Shown: positions 42,415-51,363 of the stretch, piece after piece
Numbering within the stretch: position 1 is the stretch's first letter
Layout: every line of letters begins with the position of its first letter
Assembly (NCBI GenBank): GCA_910583525.1
Contig: CAJTXL010000010.1
Coordinates: 1-64,000 of the forward strand
Reading direction: 5' to 3'
Length of the DNA: 64,000 nt
Origin: an uncultured Muribaculaceae bacterium
Lineage (GTDB): Bacteria; Bacteroidota; Bacteroidia; Bacteroidales; Muribaculaceae
Notes under the pieces: model-generated
What the model was told of the DNA's origin: nothing
The model's database searches: none
The model's input: the letters and a program-made list of their open reading frames with translations, nothing else
Made by a program: the position numbers and the translations under genes

Positions 42415-45400
42415 ATGAAAGCACCACTCCTACATATTTTGCTGACGGTCGCAATGCTTTTGGCAACGAACAATGCTTCAGCCTACAGCGCCGGATACTA
42501 TGCCACGACATCGAAACTGGCGACAGGCCATTGGGTAAAGGTAGAAATCGACACCACGGGGATTTTCGAGATAAGTCACAGCCAACTGCGCGAACTTGGT
42601 TTCAGCGACCCGGGCAAGGTGCACGTCTACGGCTATGGAGGCGTGGTGGCTACCGAACAGTCGTTCTCTGCGGACTATCCTGATGACCTGCCACAGACCG
42701 CGTCGATGCACACCTCCGACGGCCGTCTACTGTTTTTCGGAGAAGGTGACGTGCGCGGCAATTTCGGGACATCAACCACCCACAACCAAATTGCCAACTT
42801 CAAAAGGAATTATTACGACAACAAGGCTTATTACTTTCTGTCGGACACTGACGGGGGACATGAGCTTGCGACCGTAGCTCTCGGCGAAACCGAAGATGCC
42901 ATCGACTGGAGCTACTGCATCGACCTTATAGAGCGCGAGGTACAAAATCCGGCAAACGGGGGCGTGTTTTTCCACGGGCCCAAGCTGAAAGCCGGCGAGA
43001 AAGAAAATTTCACTTTCCACATACGCGATTATTGTTCGGGCGGCAGCATCGCCAAAGGCTACTTCCGCTATGAGGCGGCAGTTCTGCCTGCCGAAAAAGA
43101 AACGGTGACACTTCCCATCTCGGCCTCGGAAAATGTCTATATCGTGACCAATACGCCCACCAACAGCGGCAAGAACACCTCTGACACGAGCTACTATATC
43201 AAGGCTTCGGGCCGTGCCACGTTCGATGCCACCGAAGAGCGACCACTCGATGATGCGCACGTGACGTTTACCATTACGATACCGTCTTCGTTCACAGGGA
43301 CATACGCCGCAATAGATTACGCTTACGTGACGTATGCCCGACACAACCGCCTTGCCGGCCGCAGCGACATGGTGATGCGCTTCGACCCCAACCAAAGCAA
43401 GGCCTTTACAGTGCTCGACGCCTACGGAAGCACGGAAGTCTGGAACGTTACAGACCCTACTGCGTGCAAACGCTACGAACTTGCCTTCAATGAAGCAGAA
43501 AGGAGCGCGACGGGCTGTATGAGCGCCGATGACGCAGCAAAGGCCACAAGACTCATAGCGTTCGATACGTCGGCCAGACACAGACCTGTGCGCATTGCAG
43601 GCACAGTCGCCCCACAGAACCTTCACGGCGAGCCGGTGCCCGACATGCTCATCGCCACTACTGCCGAGCTCTACGAAGAAGCTAGAGCCCTTGCCGACCT
43701 ACACCGCCGGGAACAGGGCTTCGATGTTCTCGTAGTGCGCCAGGAAGAGGCTTTCAACGAGTTTTCGTCGGGCTGCAAGCATCCTGGAGGCATCCGTCGC
43801 CTTGCAAAACGGTTCTACGACCTCGACCCGGCCAAATTCCGTTTTCTGCTTATGTACGGCTATACCACATGGGACCCGAGAGGCCTGACCCACCGGTCGG
43901 ATAAAGAACTGATTTGCTTCGAGGTGGAAAACGATAAACAGGCACGCGAGAGCGTGACGAACTACTGCGCCGACCAATACTTCGGGATGCTCGCCGACAA
44001 TTACGACCATGCGACAATCTACCGCATGCCCATGTCGATATCGGTAGGCCGCGTGCCCGTGGAAAACGCCGGACAAGCCAAAGCATTCAACGCCAAGATG
44101 GCACGCTACTTTGCCGAACCGCCAAGCGTGAACGACTTTACACGCGCCATCTTCACCAGCGGCGACGAAAACGACAACGCGCACCTGTACCAATCTAACG
44201 ACGCGGCTAACGGTGCAATAGCCAAAAACAGCGCCATCACGGCAAACCGCGGCGACAAGCTGTTGTTCGCGGAAGATTCGCCTGATATGGTCAAATATAT
44301 CGAGCGGAACCTCTACCGTGGCTTGGGATTTTTCAACTATTGCGGTCACGGCACATCGTACGAACTGTCGGGCGCCAATTTCTATATGCACCATATAACG
44401 CAGTACCGCTACCGCTCATGGCCTTTTGCGATGCTTGCGACGTGCAACGCGTTCCCCCTCGACTACCTTCGCGGCGACTTTTCGTCGAAAATGCTCTTCA
44501 AGGAAGACGGCGGCGCGATAGGAGTCGTAGGCGCATGCCGCTCGGTGTATCTTGAGCACAACCACCATATCAACAAGGCCATAGCCGAAGCCTATGCCTC
44601 GGCCAATGCAGGCACCTGCACCGGCGAGTTGCTCAAAAACGCGCGCAACAGCATGATTGCCAACGGCATGCAATCGAGCCTCGGGTACAACACTTTGTGC
44701 TACAATCTATGCGGCGACCCAGCCATGCCGCTGCCGGCACCCGACTATTCGATTCGAGTAGAAACAATAGCCGGCGAAGACGCCAACGGCGACGAGGCCC
44801 TATCTTTTCCTGCCGGGAGCAAAGTGCGGCTGACAGCACGCGTAGTCGACGCCGAAGGCAATACCGTCGGCGATTTCAACGGCACCGTCAGCATCGACAT
44901 CTTCGACACCCCCGATGTACGCGTCTTCACCCGTACTCGCCCCAACAACACGGTTGAAACCACCTACATCAATATCGACGACAAAACGTTGACAACGCTT
45001 TCAGTGGCAATCGCCAACGGCGTAATAGACGCCTCAATAGCACTCCCCTACCCCTCTGGCGAGGGTTCAAACCGCATTTCGCTGACAGCGACCGACAGCC
45101 GACAAGGACTGACGGCAACAGGCGCCTACAACAGCCTTTCGATAGAACCGAACGACAAACCCGTGCAAAACCCCGACGCTCGGGCGCCTGAAATCGAGGC
45201 TATGTACATAGACAGCCCCGATTTCGTGTCGGGCGACCGCACCGGACCGACATTCACTTTCGTAGCCGTCGCCGACCCGTCGGAGAGCGGACTTGCCACG
45301 TCGCCCAAGGCGCTGACAGGCACGAGGCTGACCCTCGACGACAAGAACTGCATCGCCAATGCCCCGACGTCGTTCCGCATCGACGAAGACGGCAAGGCGC

Positions 45401-45804
45401 GCCTCGAAATCAAGATGACGGATTTGTCAGACGGCCCCCACTCGCTTGAACTCCGTGTAGCAAACACGCTTGGAGCGTCGACAAGCGCAAGGCTTGATTT
45501 CACCGTTGTTTCAGAACCGGCACAGGCATGTCTGAGCGTAGACGGCGAGCTGCCCGTGAGGACGTCGGCGACGTTCGCACTCGACACTTTTGAGCCTGAG
45601 CTGTCGTCGGCACGCCTTGTCGTACGCGACAGCCACGGCAACACCGTGGTGTCGAAGAGCGGAGTAAGCTTCCCCTACACATGGGATCTCACCGACATGG
45701 ACGGCGAAACCGTCGCCGACGGCCTCTACAAGGCTCATGTGGTCTTTGCCACACCGAGAGCTTACGGCAGCACCGATGCGGTCGAAATTGTAGTCATCAA
45801 ATAG
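42415..45804 (+). CDS. porU: type IX secretion sortase PorU, C25 family, 1,129 aa
   Basis: Removes the C-terminal sorting domain of T9SS cargo at the outer membrane and helps attach it. Signal peptide about 1-23; a long beta-rich N-terminal region; a gingipain-like C25 domain with catalytic His645 (NYCGHGTSY) and Cys677 (LATCNAFP); then an Ig-like C-terminal part. The C terminus does not look like a removable sorting domain. porV follows directly, the usual pairing. Substrates in this window are the large adhesin-like protein and the M6 protease. Confidence 0.92.
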   Translation: MKAPLLHILLTVAMLLATNNASAYSAGYYATTSKLATGHWVKVEIDTTGIFEISHSQLRELGFSDPGKVHVYGYGGVVATEQSFSADYPDDLPQTASMHTSDGRLLFFGEGDVRGNFGTSTTHNQIANFKRNYYDNKAYYFLSDTDGGHELATVALGETEDAIDWSYCIDLIEREVQNPANGGVFFHGPKLKAGEKENFTFHIRDYCSGGSIAKGYFRYEAAVLPAEKETVTLPISASENVYIVTNTPTNSGKNTSDTSYYIKASGRATFDATEERPLDDAHVTFTITIPSSFTGTYAAIDYAYVTYARHNRLAGRSDMVMRFDPNQSKAFTVLDAYGSTEVWNVTDPTACKRYELAFNEAERSATGCMSADDAAKATRLIAFDTSARHRPVRIAGTVAPQNLHGEPVPDMLIATTAELYEEARALADLHRREQGFDVLVVRQEEAFNEFSSGCKHPGGIRRLAKRFYDLDPAKFRFLLMYGYTTWDPRGLTHRSDKELICFEVENDKQARESVTNYCADQYFGMLADNYDHATIYRMPMSISVGRVPVENAGQAKAFNAKMARYFAEPPSVNDFTRAIFTSGDENDNAHLYQSNDAANGAIAKNSAITANRGDKLLFAEDSPDMVKYIERNLYRGLGFFNYCGHGTSYELSGANFYMHHITQYRYRSWPFAMLATCNAFPLDYLRGDFSSKMLFKEDGGAIGVVGACRSVYLEHNHHINKAIAEAYASANAGTCTGELLKNARNSMIANGMQSSLGYNTLCYNLCGDPAMPLPAPDYSIRVETIAGEDANGDEALSFPAGSKVRLTARVVDAEGNTVGDFNGTVSIDIFDTPDVRVFTRTRPNNTVETTYINIDDKTLTTLSVAIANGVIDASIALPYPSGEGSNRISLTATDSRQGLTATGAYNSLSIEPNDKPVQNPDARAPEIEAMYIDSPDFVSGDRTGPTFTFVAVADPSESGLATSPKALTGTRLTLDDKNCIANAPTSFRIDEDGKARLEIKMTDLSDGPHSLELRVANTLGASTSARLDFTVVSEPAQACLSVDGELPVRTSATFALDTFEPELSSARLVVRDSHGNTVVSKSGVSFPYTWDLTDMDGETVADGLYKAHVVFATPRAYGSTDAVEIVVIK

Positions 45805-45894
45805 CCGCGGCACAATAAAAGCGGTTTAAATCAGTTATAAGGGTAGTGCGGCGTCAAAAGAAGCCTCACGTGTATCTCCCTTTGACTTCAAGAA

Positions 45895-47091
45895 ATGAAA
45901 CGACTGTACATATTACTGCTTGCGGCAGCAACGGCGAGCATCGCTTTTGCCGCCAACGACGGCAAAAACGAGTTCAACCCCGTAGAAACGGGCGTCACCT
46001 CGCTCAGCATCGCGCCCGACGCACGCGGCGCCTCTATGGGCGACCTCGGCGCGGCCACCGACCCGGACGCGAATTCGCAGTTCTGGAACCCGTCGAAATA
46101 TGCTTTCGCCTACAGCCAGGCGGCGGTGTCGCTGAACTACACTCCATGGCTGCGCAAACTCGTGAATGACATTTTCCTCGCCGACCTGTCGGGATATTAT
46201 AAAATCGGCTCGGGCGACAACCAGGCCATAAGCGCTTCGCTGAGGTATTTCTCGCTTGGCGAAGTAACCACAAGCACCGAACCTGACGTTGTGGGGCAGA
46301 CGCTGAACCCCTACGAGCTGTCGTTCGACGTGGGTTATTCGCGTAAACTATCGGAGAAATTCTCGATGGGCGTCGTATTCCGCTATATCTACTCTGCCCT
46401 GGGCTTTTCTGACTCGTATGCCGGCGACCAGAACACGGGTGCATCGGCTTTCGCGGCCGACATCTCGGGCTACTACACCACCTATCCGGTGATAGGACGC
46501 AACGAATGCCAATGGTCGTGGGGATGGAACATATCGAACATAGGCACGAAGGTGTCGTACGACGGCGGCGAAAACCCGGCGTTCCTTCCGACAAACCTCA
46601 AGATAGGCACAACATTCACATTCCCCTTGGCCGACTACCACAATCTGACGCTGGGCCTTGACCTGAACAAACTGCTTGTGCCGACGCGTCCGCGCCGTTC
46701 CGACTATCCCGACGGCATCGAAGGCGAAGAAGAGTACATCAACAAGCTCGAAGACTGGCGCAACATGTCGCCTATTTCGGGCATTTTCAAGAGTTTCTCC
46801 GACGCTCCAGGCGGTGCCAAAGAGGAACTGCGCGAGATAACGTTCTCGCTCGGTGCGGAGTACTCCTACAACCAACAGTTCTTCCTGCGTGCCGGCTACT
46901 ACTACGAGAACGAGTTCAAGGGCAACCGCCAGTATTTCGGCCTCGGCGCCGGTTTTTCGCTCAATGTGGTAAAACTCGACGCATCGTACATGATGGCAAC
47001 GGCACAGACATCGCCGCTCGACCAGACGCTGCGCTTCACGCTCACATTCGACATGGACGGTCTTCGCGACCTGCTCGGCAGACGCCGATAA
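45895..47091 (+). CDS. porV: type IX secretion outer-membrane protein PorV, 398 aa
   Basis: An outer-membrane beta-barrel that carries T9SS cargo from the translocon to the PorU attachment complex. Signal peptide about 1-20; the family block SIAPDARGASMGDLGAATDPDA (about 39-60) and FWNPSKYAF follow. The FadL-like barrel ends in aromatic/charged strands. The length is normal for PorV. It sits between porU and ispF, the arrangement common in Bacteroidota. Confidence 0.92.
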   Translation: MKRLYILLLAAATASIAFAANDGKNEFNPVETGVTSLSIAPDARGASMGDLGAATDPDANSQFWNPSKYAFAYSQAAVSLNYTPWLRKLVNDIFLADLSGYYKIGSGDNQAISASLRYFSLGEVTTSTEPDVVGQTLNPYELSFDVGYSRKLSEKFSMGVVFRYIYSALGFSDSYAGDQNTGASAFAADISGYYTTYPVIGRNECQWSWGWNISNIGTKVSYDGGENPAFLPTNLKIGTTFTFPLADYHNLTLGLDLNKLLVPTRPRRSDYPDGIEGEEEYINKLEDWRNMSPISGIFKSFSDAPGGAKEELREITFSLGAEYSYNQQFFLRAGYYYENEFKGNRQYFGLGAGFSLNVVKLDASYMMATAQTSPLDQTLRFTLTFDMDGLRDLLGRRR

Positions 47092-47107
47092 AAAACTCGC
47101 ACAGATT

Positions 47108-47614
47108 ATGGCGGCAGGCATTCCACAGCTACGGATAGGCAACGGCTTCGACGTGCACAGGCTCGTCGAAGGTCGCCGGTGCATAATATGCGGCGTCGAG
47201 ATACCGTTCGGCAAAGGTCTTCTCGGACACAGCGATGCCGACGTGGCTCTGCACGCCCTTTCGGACGCCTTGCTCGGTGCCGCCGCTTTGGGAGACATAG
47301 GCAAGCATTTCCCCGATACCGACCCGAAATGGGAAGGCGCCGACTCGCGCATGCTTCTGCGCGGAGTTAGGGACATTCTGGGCGCCAAAGGCTTCGCGGC
47401 CATCAACGTCGATGTCACCATCATAGCACAGGCGCCCAAGATGCTGCCATACATAGAACAGATGCGCGCCAACATAGCCTCAGACCTCGGCATAGACCGG
47501 GACTGCGTGAGCGTAAAGGCTACAACGACCGAAAAACTCGGTTTCACAGGCCGCGGCGAGGGCATCGCGGCACAGGCTTCGGCACTCATAGCCGCGACCG
47601 GCGCAAACTGTTAA
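47108..47614 (+). CDS. ispF: 2-C-methyl-D-erythritol 2,4-cyclodiphosphate synthase, 168 aa
   Basis: A step of the non-mevalonate isoprenoid pathway. Metal ligands Asp15 and His17 (GNGFDVHRL) and the following GHSDADVALHALSDALLGA block are intact; the C-terminal KATTTEKLGFTGRGEGIA loop is also typical. The length is normal. It starts 16 bases after porV. Confidence 0.95.
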   Translation: MAAGIPQLRIGNGFDVHRLVEGRRCIICGVEIPFGKGLLGHSDADVALHALSDALLGAAALGDIGKHFPDTDPKWEGADSRMLLRGVRDILGAKGFAAINVDVTIIAQAPKMLPYIEQMRANIASDLGIDRDCVSVKATTTEKLGFTGRGEGIAAQASALIAATGANC

Positions 47615-47653
47615 GTTAAAATAAATAATACGGTTATCAGCAAATAAAATATA

Positions 47654-47691
47654 ATCGCCGGAAAGAATTTCGGCGAATGGCATTATATTTG
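47654..47691 (+). promoter_or_regulatory. degQ/htrA -7 box with upstream inverted repeat
   Basis: TATATTTG (47684-47691) is preceded by an inverted repeat of nine paired bases per arm (47654-47675, TCGCCGG..CGGCGA type). The repeat covers the expected -33 region, so it could be an operator. Confidence 0.5.
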
Positions 47692-47748
47692 CACATCACA
47701 TATTTGTGACAACTACAATCTATCTAATATATAACTAAATAAATTGCA

Positions 47749-49272
47749 ATGAGAAAAGTAACAATCTTGATGGCCGTGGCCGCCTTAGGCCTTTGTGGCG
47801 TACTTGTATGCGTCGCCCAGCCTCGTGCACTTTTCGTGCAAGACAAGACACAACAGACAAGCCCGGCGACCACCGCCACAAAAGGGTCGCGGATGCTTAC
47901 GCAGGACGATTTCATACGCACAGCCGAAAGCACCGTCAACGGTGTGGTGTCGGTGAAAAGCTTTGCCACGCCACAGGCGTCGCGGCAGATGCCCGAAAGC
48001 TATTCGGGCTACGGCGACCCGCTGCTTGACTTCTTCTTCGGCACTCCGCGGCGTCAGCAGCCGCGCCAACGGCAGCCGCAGGAAAAACCGCAGCAGCGCC
48101 AGCTCGGCCTCGGTTCGGGCGTCATAATAAGCGGCGACGGCTACATTGTGACGAACAACCACGTGATTGCCGACGCCGAGCGTCTTGAGGTGACCCTCAA
48201 CGACAACCGCAATTTCGAGGCCACTGTCATCGGCACAGACCCGTCGACCGACCTCGCACTGATAAAAATCGAAGCTCCGGCCGACCTGCACGTCATTCCG
48301 ATGGGCAATTCCGAAAACCTCCGCGTGGGCGAATGGGTGCTTGCTGTGGGCAACCCGTTCGGGTTCACGTCGACGGTAACGTCGGGCATCGTCAGCGCCA
48401 AGGCGCGCAACATATCCACGACTACGCGCACACCCTCGACGGGCGGCATAGAATCGTATATACAGACCGACGCGGCGCTCAACAGCGGCAACTCGGGCGG
48501 CGCACTCGTGAACCTCGACGGCGAACTGGTCGGCATCAACACTGCCATCTACTCGCAGACGGGCACTTATGCCGGATGCTCTTTTGCCATACCGACGTCT
48601 ATAGTGCAGAAAGTGATAAGCGACCTTAAGGAGTTCGGCACCGTGCAGCGCGCATATCTTGGCATATCGTTCGTGGAGCTTTCGCCCGAACTGATTGCCG
48701 AAAAGGAAATCAAGGGCGTGAACTCGGGCATCTATGTTGCGGATGTGCTCGACCGCTCGGCGGCACGCGAGGCCGGTCTTGCCGAAGGCGACGTCGTGGT
48801 AGCCATCAACGGCCGTCCGACGCTTTCGACGGCACAGATGCAGGAGGCCATAACAAGTTTCAGCCCCGGCGACCAGGTGACAATAGAGTTCTTCCGCACC
48901 GGCAAAAAGCACAGCGCCAAGACGACCCTGCGCAACAACCGCGGTGACCTCGGTGTGGTGCGGCCCGACAACGAAAGCTCGCTCGGAGCATCGTTCGCGG
49001 CCATCGACGACGATACGGCGCGACGACTCGGCATAAGCCATGGCGTGACGGTGACCGAAGTGGCATCGGACGGCCGCTTTGCCGAAGCCGGCATACGCGA
49101 CGGCTACATCATACTGTCTATCAACGGCAAACGGATAAACACGGCCGACGATATCACATCGCTCTACCGCAGCATATCGAAGTCGGGTTCCGACCAGGAC
49201 AAGGTGATGTTCGTATCGGGCATATATCCTTCGGGCAAAGCGGCGCACTATGCCGTAGCTCTCGACAACTGA
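47749..49272 (+). CDS. periplasmic HtrA/Deg-type serine protease, 507 aa
   Basis: Degrades or refolds damaged envelope proteins. An N-terminal signal or anchor (about 1-24) precedes the trypsin-like domain with His138 (VTNNHVI), Asp168 (TDLALIKI) and Ser249 (NSGNSGGAL). Two PDZ domains follow (about 300-390 and 410-505). This is the DegP/DegQ layout; which of the two cannot be decided, so no symbol is given. It is monocistronic with a terminator. Confidence 0.92.
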   Translation: MRKVTILMAVAALGLCGVLVCVAQPRALFVQDKTQQTSPATTATKGSRMLTQDDFIRTAESTVNGVVSVKSFATPQASRQMPESYSGYGDPLLDFFFGTPRRQQPRQRQPQEKPQQRQLGLGSGVIISGDGYIVTNNHVIADAERLEVTLNDNRNFEATVIGTDPSTDLALIKIEAPADLHVIPMGNSENLRVGEWVLAVGNPFGFTSTVTSGIVSAKARNISTTTRTPSTGGIESYIQTDAALNSGNSGGALVNLDGELVGINTAIYSQTGTYAGCSFAIPTSIVQKVISDLKEFGTVQRAYLGISFVELSPELIAEKEIKGVNSGIYVADVLDRSAAREAGLAEGDVVVAINGRPTLSTAQMQEAITSFSPGDQVTIEFFRTGKKHSAKTTLRNNRGDLGVVRPDNESSLGASFAAIDDDTARRLGISHGVTVTEVASDGRFAEAGIRDGYIILSINGKRINTADDITSLYRSISKSGSDQDKVMFVSGIYPSGKAAHYAVALDN

Positions 49273-49282
49273 TTTTTTACGT

Positions 49283-49320
49283 CCCCCGGCGAACTTTATC
49301 CGTCCGGGGGCGTTTATTAT
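49283..49320 (+). terminator. terminator after htrA
   Basis: CCCCCGG/CCGGGGG (49283-49289 with 49304-49310), then CGTTTATTATTT. Confidence 0.7.
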
Positions 49321-49334
49321 TTCAGGAATTTATA

Positions 49335-49342
49335 TATATTTG
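49335..49342 (+). promoter_or_regulatory. -7 box of the YtxH/YqjE-like cluster
   Basis: TATATTTG, 33 bases before the first YtxH-like ATG. Confidence 0.6.
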
Positions 49343-49374
49343 CAACATAACCCAACATAAACTACACTACTGAC

Positions 49375-49578
49375 ATGAAAGGACTCCCCATCATCATCGC
49401 AGCTCTCGGCGGCGCACTTGTAGGCGCAGCCACCGCTCTTCTTCTCGCTCCGCAGAAAGGCAGCGAAACACGTGAAGCAATCAAAGATTTCATACTGTCG
49501 CACGTGCCCGGCATCAAGGCCTCTGAGCTCGAAAGCCTCGCCGACCAGATTGCCGAAGAAATCAAAGAAGTAAAATAA
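49375..49578 (+). CDS. YtxH-like small membrane protein, 67 aa
   Basis: One Gly/Ala-rich membrane segment (about 5-25, GGALVGAATALLLAPQKG) and an amphipathic C-terminal half. The GxxxGxxxALLLAP pattern marks YtxH-like proteins, linked in other bacteria to general or envelope stress. A 63-aa paralogue follows after 34 bases. Confidence 0.8.
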   Translation: MKGLPIIIAALGGALVGAATALLLAPQKGSETREAIKDFILSHVPGIKASELESLADQIAEEIKEVK

Positions 49579-49612
49579 GTCTTTTGTATATTCTCTGTAA
49601 AACCGTATTGCT

Positions 49613-49804
49613 ATGAAAGGCTTTTTCACATTCCTCTTCGGCGCTGCCGTAGGTGCAGCCGCAACAGCACTGCTGACTCCCACTACCGGGCCTGAACTGC
49701 GCGCACGCATAAAGGTCATACTACAGAAACGCGGCATCATCGCAGCCGATGACATCGACGAACTCGTCGAAATGATTGCCGCCCAGGTAGAAGACAAAAA
49801 ATAA
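49613..49804 (+). CDS. YtxH-like small membrane protein, paralogue, 63 aa
   Basis: The same plan as the preceding gene: a Gly/Ala-rich membrane segment (FLFGAAVGAAATALLTPTTG, about 6-25) and a charged C-terminal helix. The pair may have arisen by duplication and divergence. Confidence 0.78.
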   Translation: MKGFFTFLFGAAVGAAATALLTPTTGPELRARIKVILQKRGIIAADDIDELVEMIAAQVEDKK

Positions 49805-49905
49805 CCGTCTACGGGCACATCGGGGGCAAGCTGCCTGCGGCATGCCCCCGTTCACCCGTATATTTTTCCGGGAAATCCCCCTCCCCGACATCGTAAAATC
49901 GCATT

Positions 49906-50304
49906 ATGACTTCATCCGACAACACAGCCACCACGATGCAGACCCTTGGCGCCATTGTAGGGCGCTATGTAAAGCTGCTTGTCGAAGATACCCGTCTGAA
50001 CGTCGCCGAAAAGCTTACGCGCCTTTTGTCGGCGATAGCCCTGTGCTCGCTCCTTACCATCATAGGAACCGCAGCCCTGGTATTCATCTCTATCGCCGTA
50101 GGCATGGCTTTGGCTACCGTCATCGCCCCCTTGTGGGCTTTCATCATAGTGGCCGGCTTCTACATAGCCGTGCTGGTGATTTTGGTGACATGCCGCAACG
50201 CCCTGCTTGTAAACCCCATAGCACGTTTCATATCGCGTCTGCTGCTGCCGGCGCCCCAAAAACCTCACACCGATGTTCCTCAATCTGCCCCCATATCCCA
50301 ATGA
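49906..50304 (+). CDS. YqjE/phage-holin-3-6-like membrane protein, 132 aa
   Basis: Two hydrophobic segments (about 43-70 and 75-95) with a cytosolic N-terminal helix (VKLLVEDTRLNVAEKLTRLL). This is the YqjE family pattern, sometimes named after phage holins although the genes are chromosomal stress genes. It overlaps the next gene by 32 bases. No phage gene lies near. Confidence 0.75.
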   Translation: MTSSDNTATTMQTLGAIVGRYVKLLVEDTRLNVAEKLTRLLSAIALCSLLTIIGTAALVFISIAVGMALATVIAPLWAFIIVAGFYIAVLVILVTCRNALLVNPIARFISRLLLPAPQKPHTDVPQSAPISQ

Positions 50305-50557
50305 CCCCGAAACGGACTGGCGCGGCCTGACCTTACGTGAGATGCAGATGCGCCGCACATTCGTGCAGGCGAAGATGGAGATTGAAAAGTTCAAGCTTTC
50401 GGCCGGCCTCGATTCGTGCCGCAGCCGCGTGCCCATTTTCGGTGGTTCGTCATCGTTATTCTCGCGCATCACGGGCGCTCTTACCATGGCAGAATACGGC
50501 TACCTGGCACTTAAGGCCGTAAGGATGCTGTCGCCCCTATTCAGACGTCGCAAATGA
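50273..50557 (+). CDS. uncharacterised small protein of the stress cluster, 94 aa
   Basis: A basic, mostly helical protein (TLREMQMRRTFVQAKMEIEKF at about 19-39) with a short hydrophobic part near the C terminus ending in RRRK. Its place after the YqjE-like gene recalls YqjK, but sequence similarity is not evident. It overlaps the end of the upstream gene by 32 bases in another frame. Confidence 0.65.
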   Translation: MFLNLPPYPNDPETDWRGLTLREMQMRRTFVQAKMEIEKFKLSAGLDSCRSRVPIFGGSSSLFSRITGALTMAEYGYLALKAVRMLSPLFRRRK

Positions 50558-50566
50558 TACAACGCA

Positions 50567-51283
50567 GTGATATCCAACAAATTACCCCCCCCGATTTTTG
50601 TGCTGCATGTCGCCCAAGGATATGAGGAGCGTGCATGCCACATCGAAGCCATGATGGCCCGTATGGGTCTTGGCTTCAGCTATATAACCGAGGGCGACAT
50701 ACAGGCTCTTACGCCGCAGGTGATGTCGCGCTATTTCGCACCCGGCAGTTGTATGGGCACTCCATCTGCTGCCGTTTCGTGTGCCTACAAACATCTTTTG
50801 GCCTGCGAAAGAATAATCGAGGAAAACCTCGACGGCGCATTGATACTCGAAGATGACATCGTGCTCAAACCTGACTTCAAAGAAGTTTTCGCAAAGAGCC
50901 TCGAAGAACTTCCTGAGGGTCCGGCAATAATCAGCTATGAAGACACGCGCCTGCGCTTCGTGCCCCGGAGTAAACGCATAAAAGGGAAGGTGCTATACCC
51001 GGGCGACCGAGACCGCTTCACCGGAGCGCTTTATATAAACCGTGCCGGCGCAGATGCCATATTGGCCGATGCCGTCGAAAACAAATTAGACCGTCCGATT
51101 GACCACTATCACCGGCATCTTCTCGACAAAGGCGCTGTCGGCTATTATTGGACAGAGCCGTGCGTGGCATCACAGGGCAGCTTCAACGGCCTGTTCGGCA
51201 GCAGCATAAGTTCGTCACGGGGCAAGGCGCTCAAGTGGAAACTCAAACGCCAGTACCGCCGCATGCTTTATTGGTTCAGATAA
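50567..51283 (+). CDS. GT25-family glycosyltransferase, 238 aa
   Basis: Transfers a sugar, probably onto lipopolysaccharide or another surface glycan. The GT25 pattern PIFVLHV (about 9-15), SCAYKHLLA (about 68-76) and the donor-binding ALILEDDIVLK (about 88-98) is present. The start is GTG, ten bases after the preceding stop. A run of eight C (50585-50592) directly follows it, so a slipped C would shift the frame; the next in-frame ATG is at 50651, past the first family motif. Confidence 0.8.
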   Translation: MISNKLPPPIFVLHVAQGYEERACHIEAMMARMGLGFSYITEGDIQALTPQVMSRYFAPGSCMGTPSAAVSCAYKHLLACERIIEENLDGALILEDDIVLKPDFKEVFAKSLEELPEGPAIISYEDTRLRFVPRSKRIKGKVLYPGDRDRFTGALYINRAGADAILADAVENKLDRPIDHYHRHLLDKGAVGYYWTEPCVASQGSFNGLFGSSISSSRGKALKWKLKRQYRRMLYWFR

Positions 51284-51363
51284 CCAGTCCTGTCAATCCA
51301 CACCATACCGAAAAAACTCATGATTTGCCAATCCCACTTTAGGTATTAATAGTGAGTTCCTTT

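Noticed and set aside
49906..50304. Prophage holin
   Set aside because: The resemblance is to the YqjE-type family; no lysin, tail or integrase gene is near and the neighbours are stress genes.
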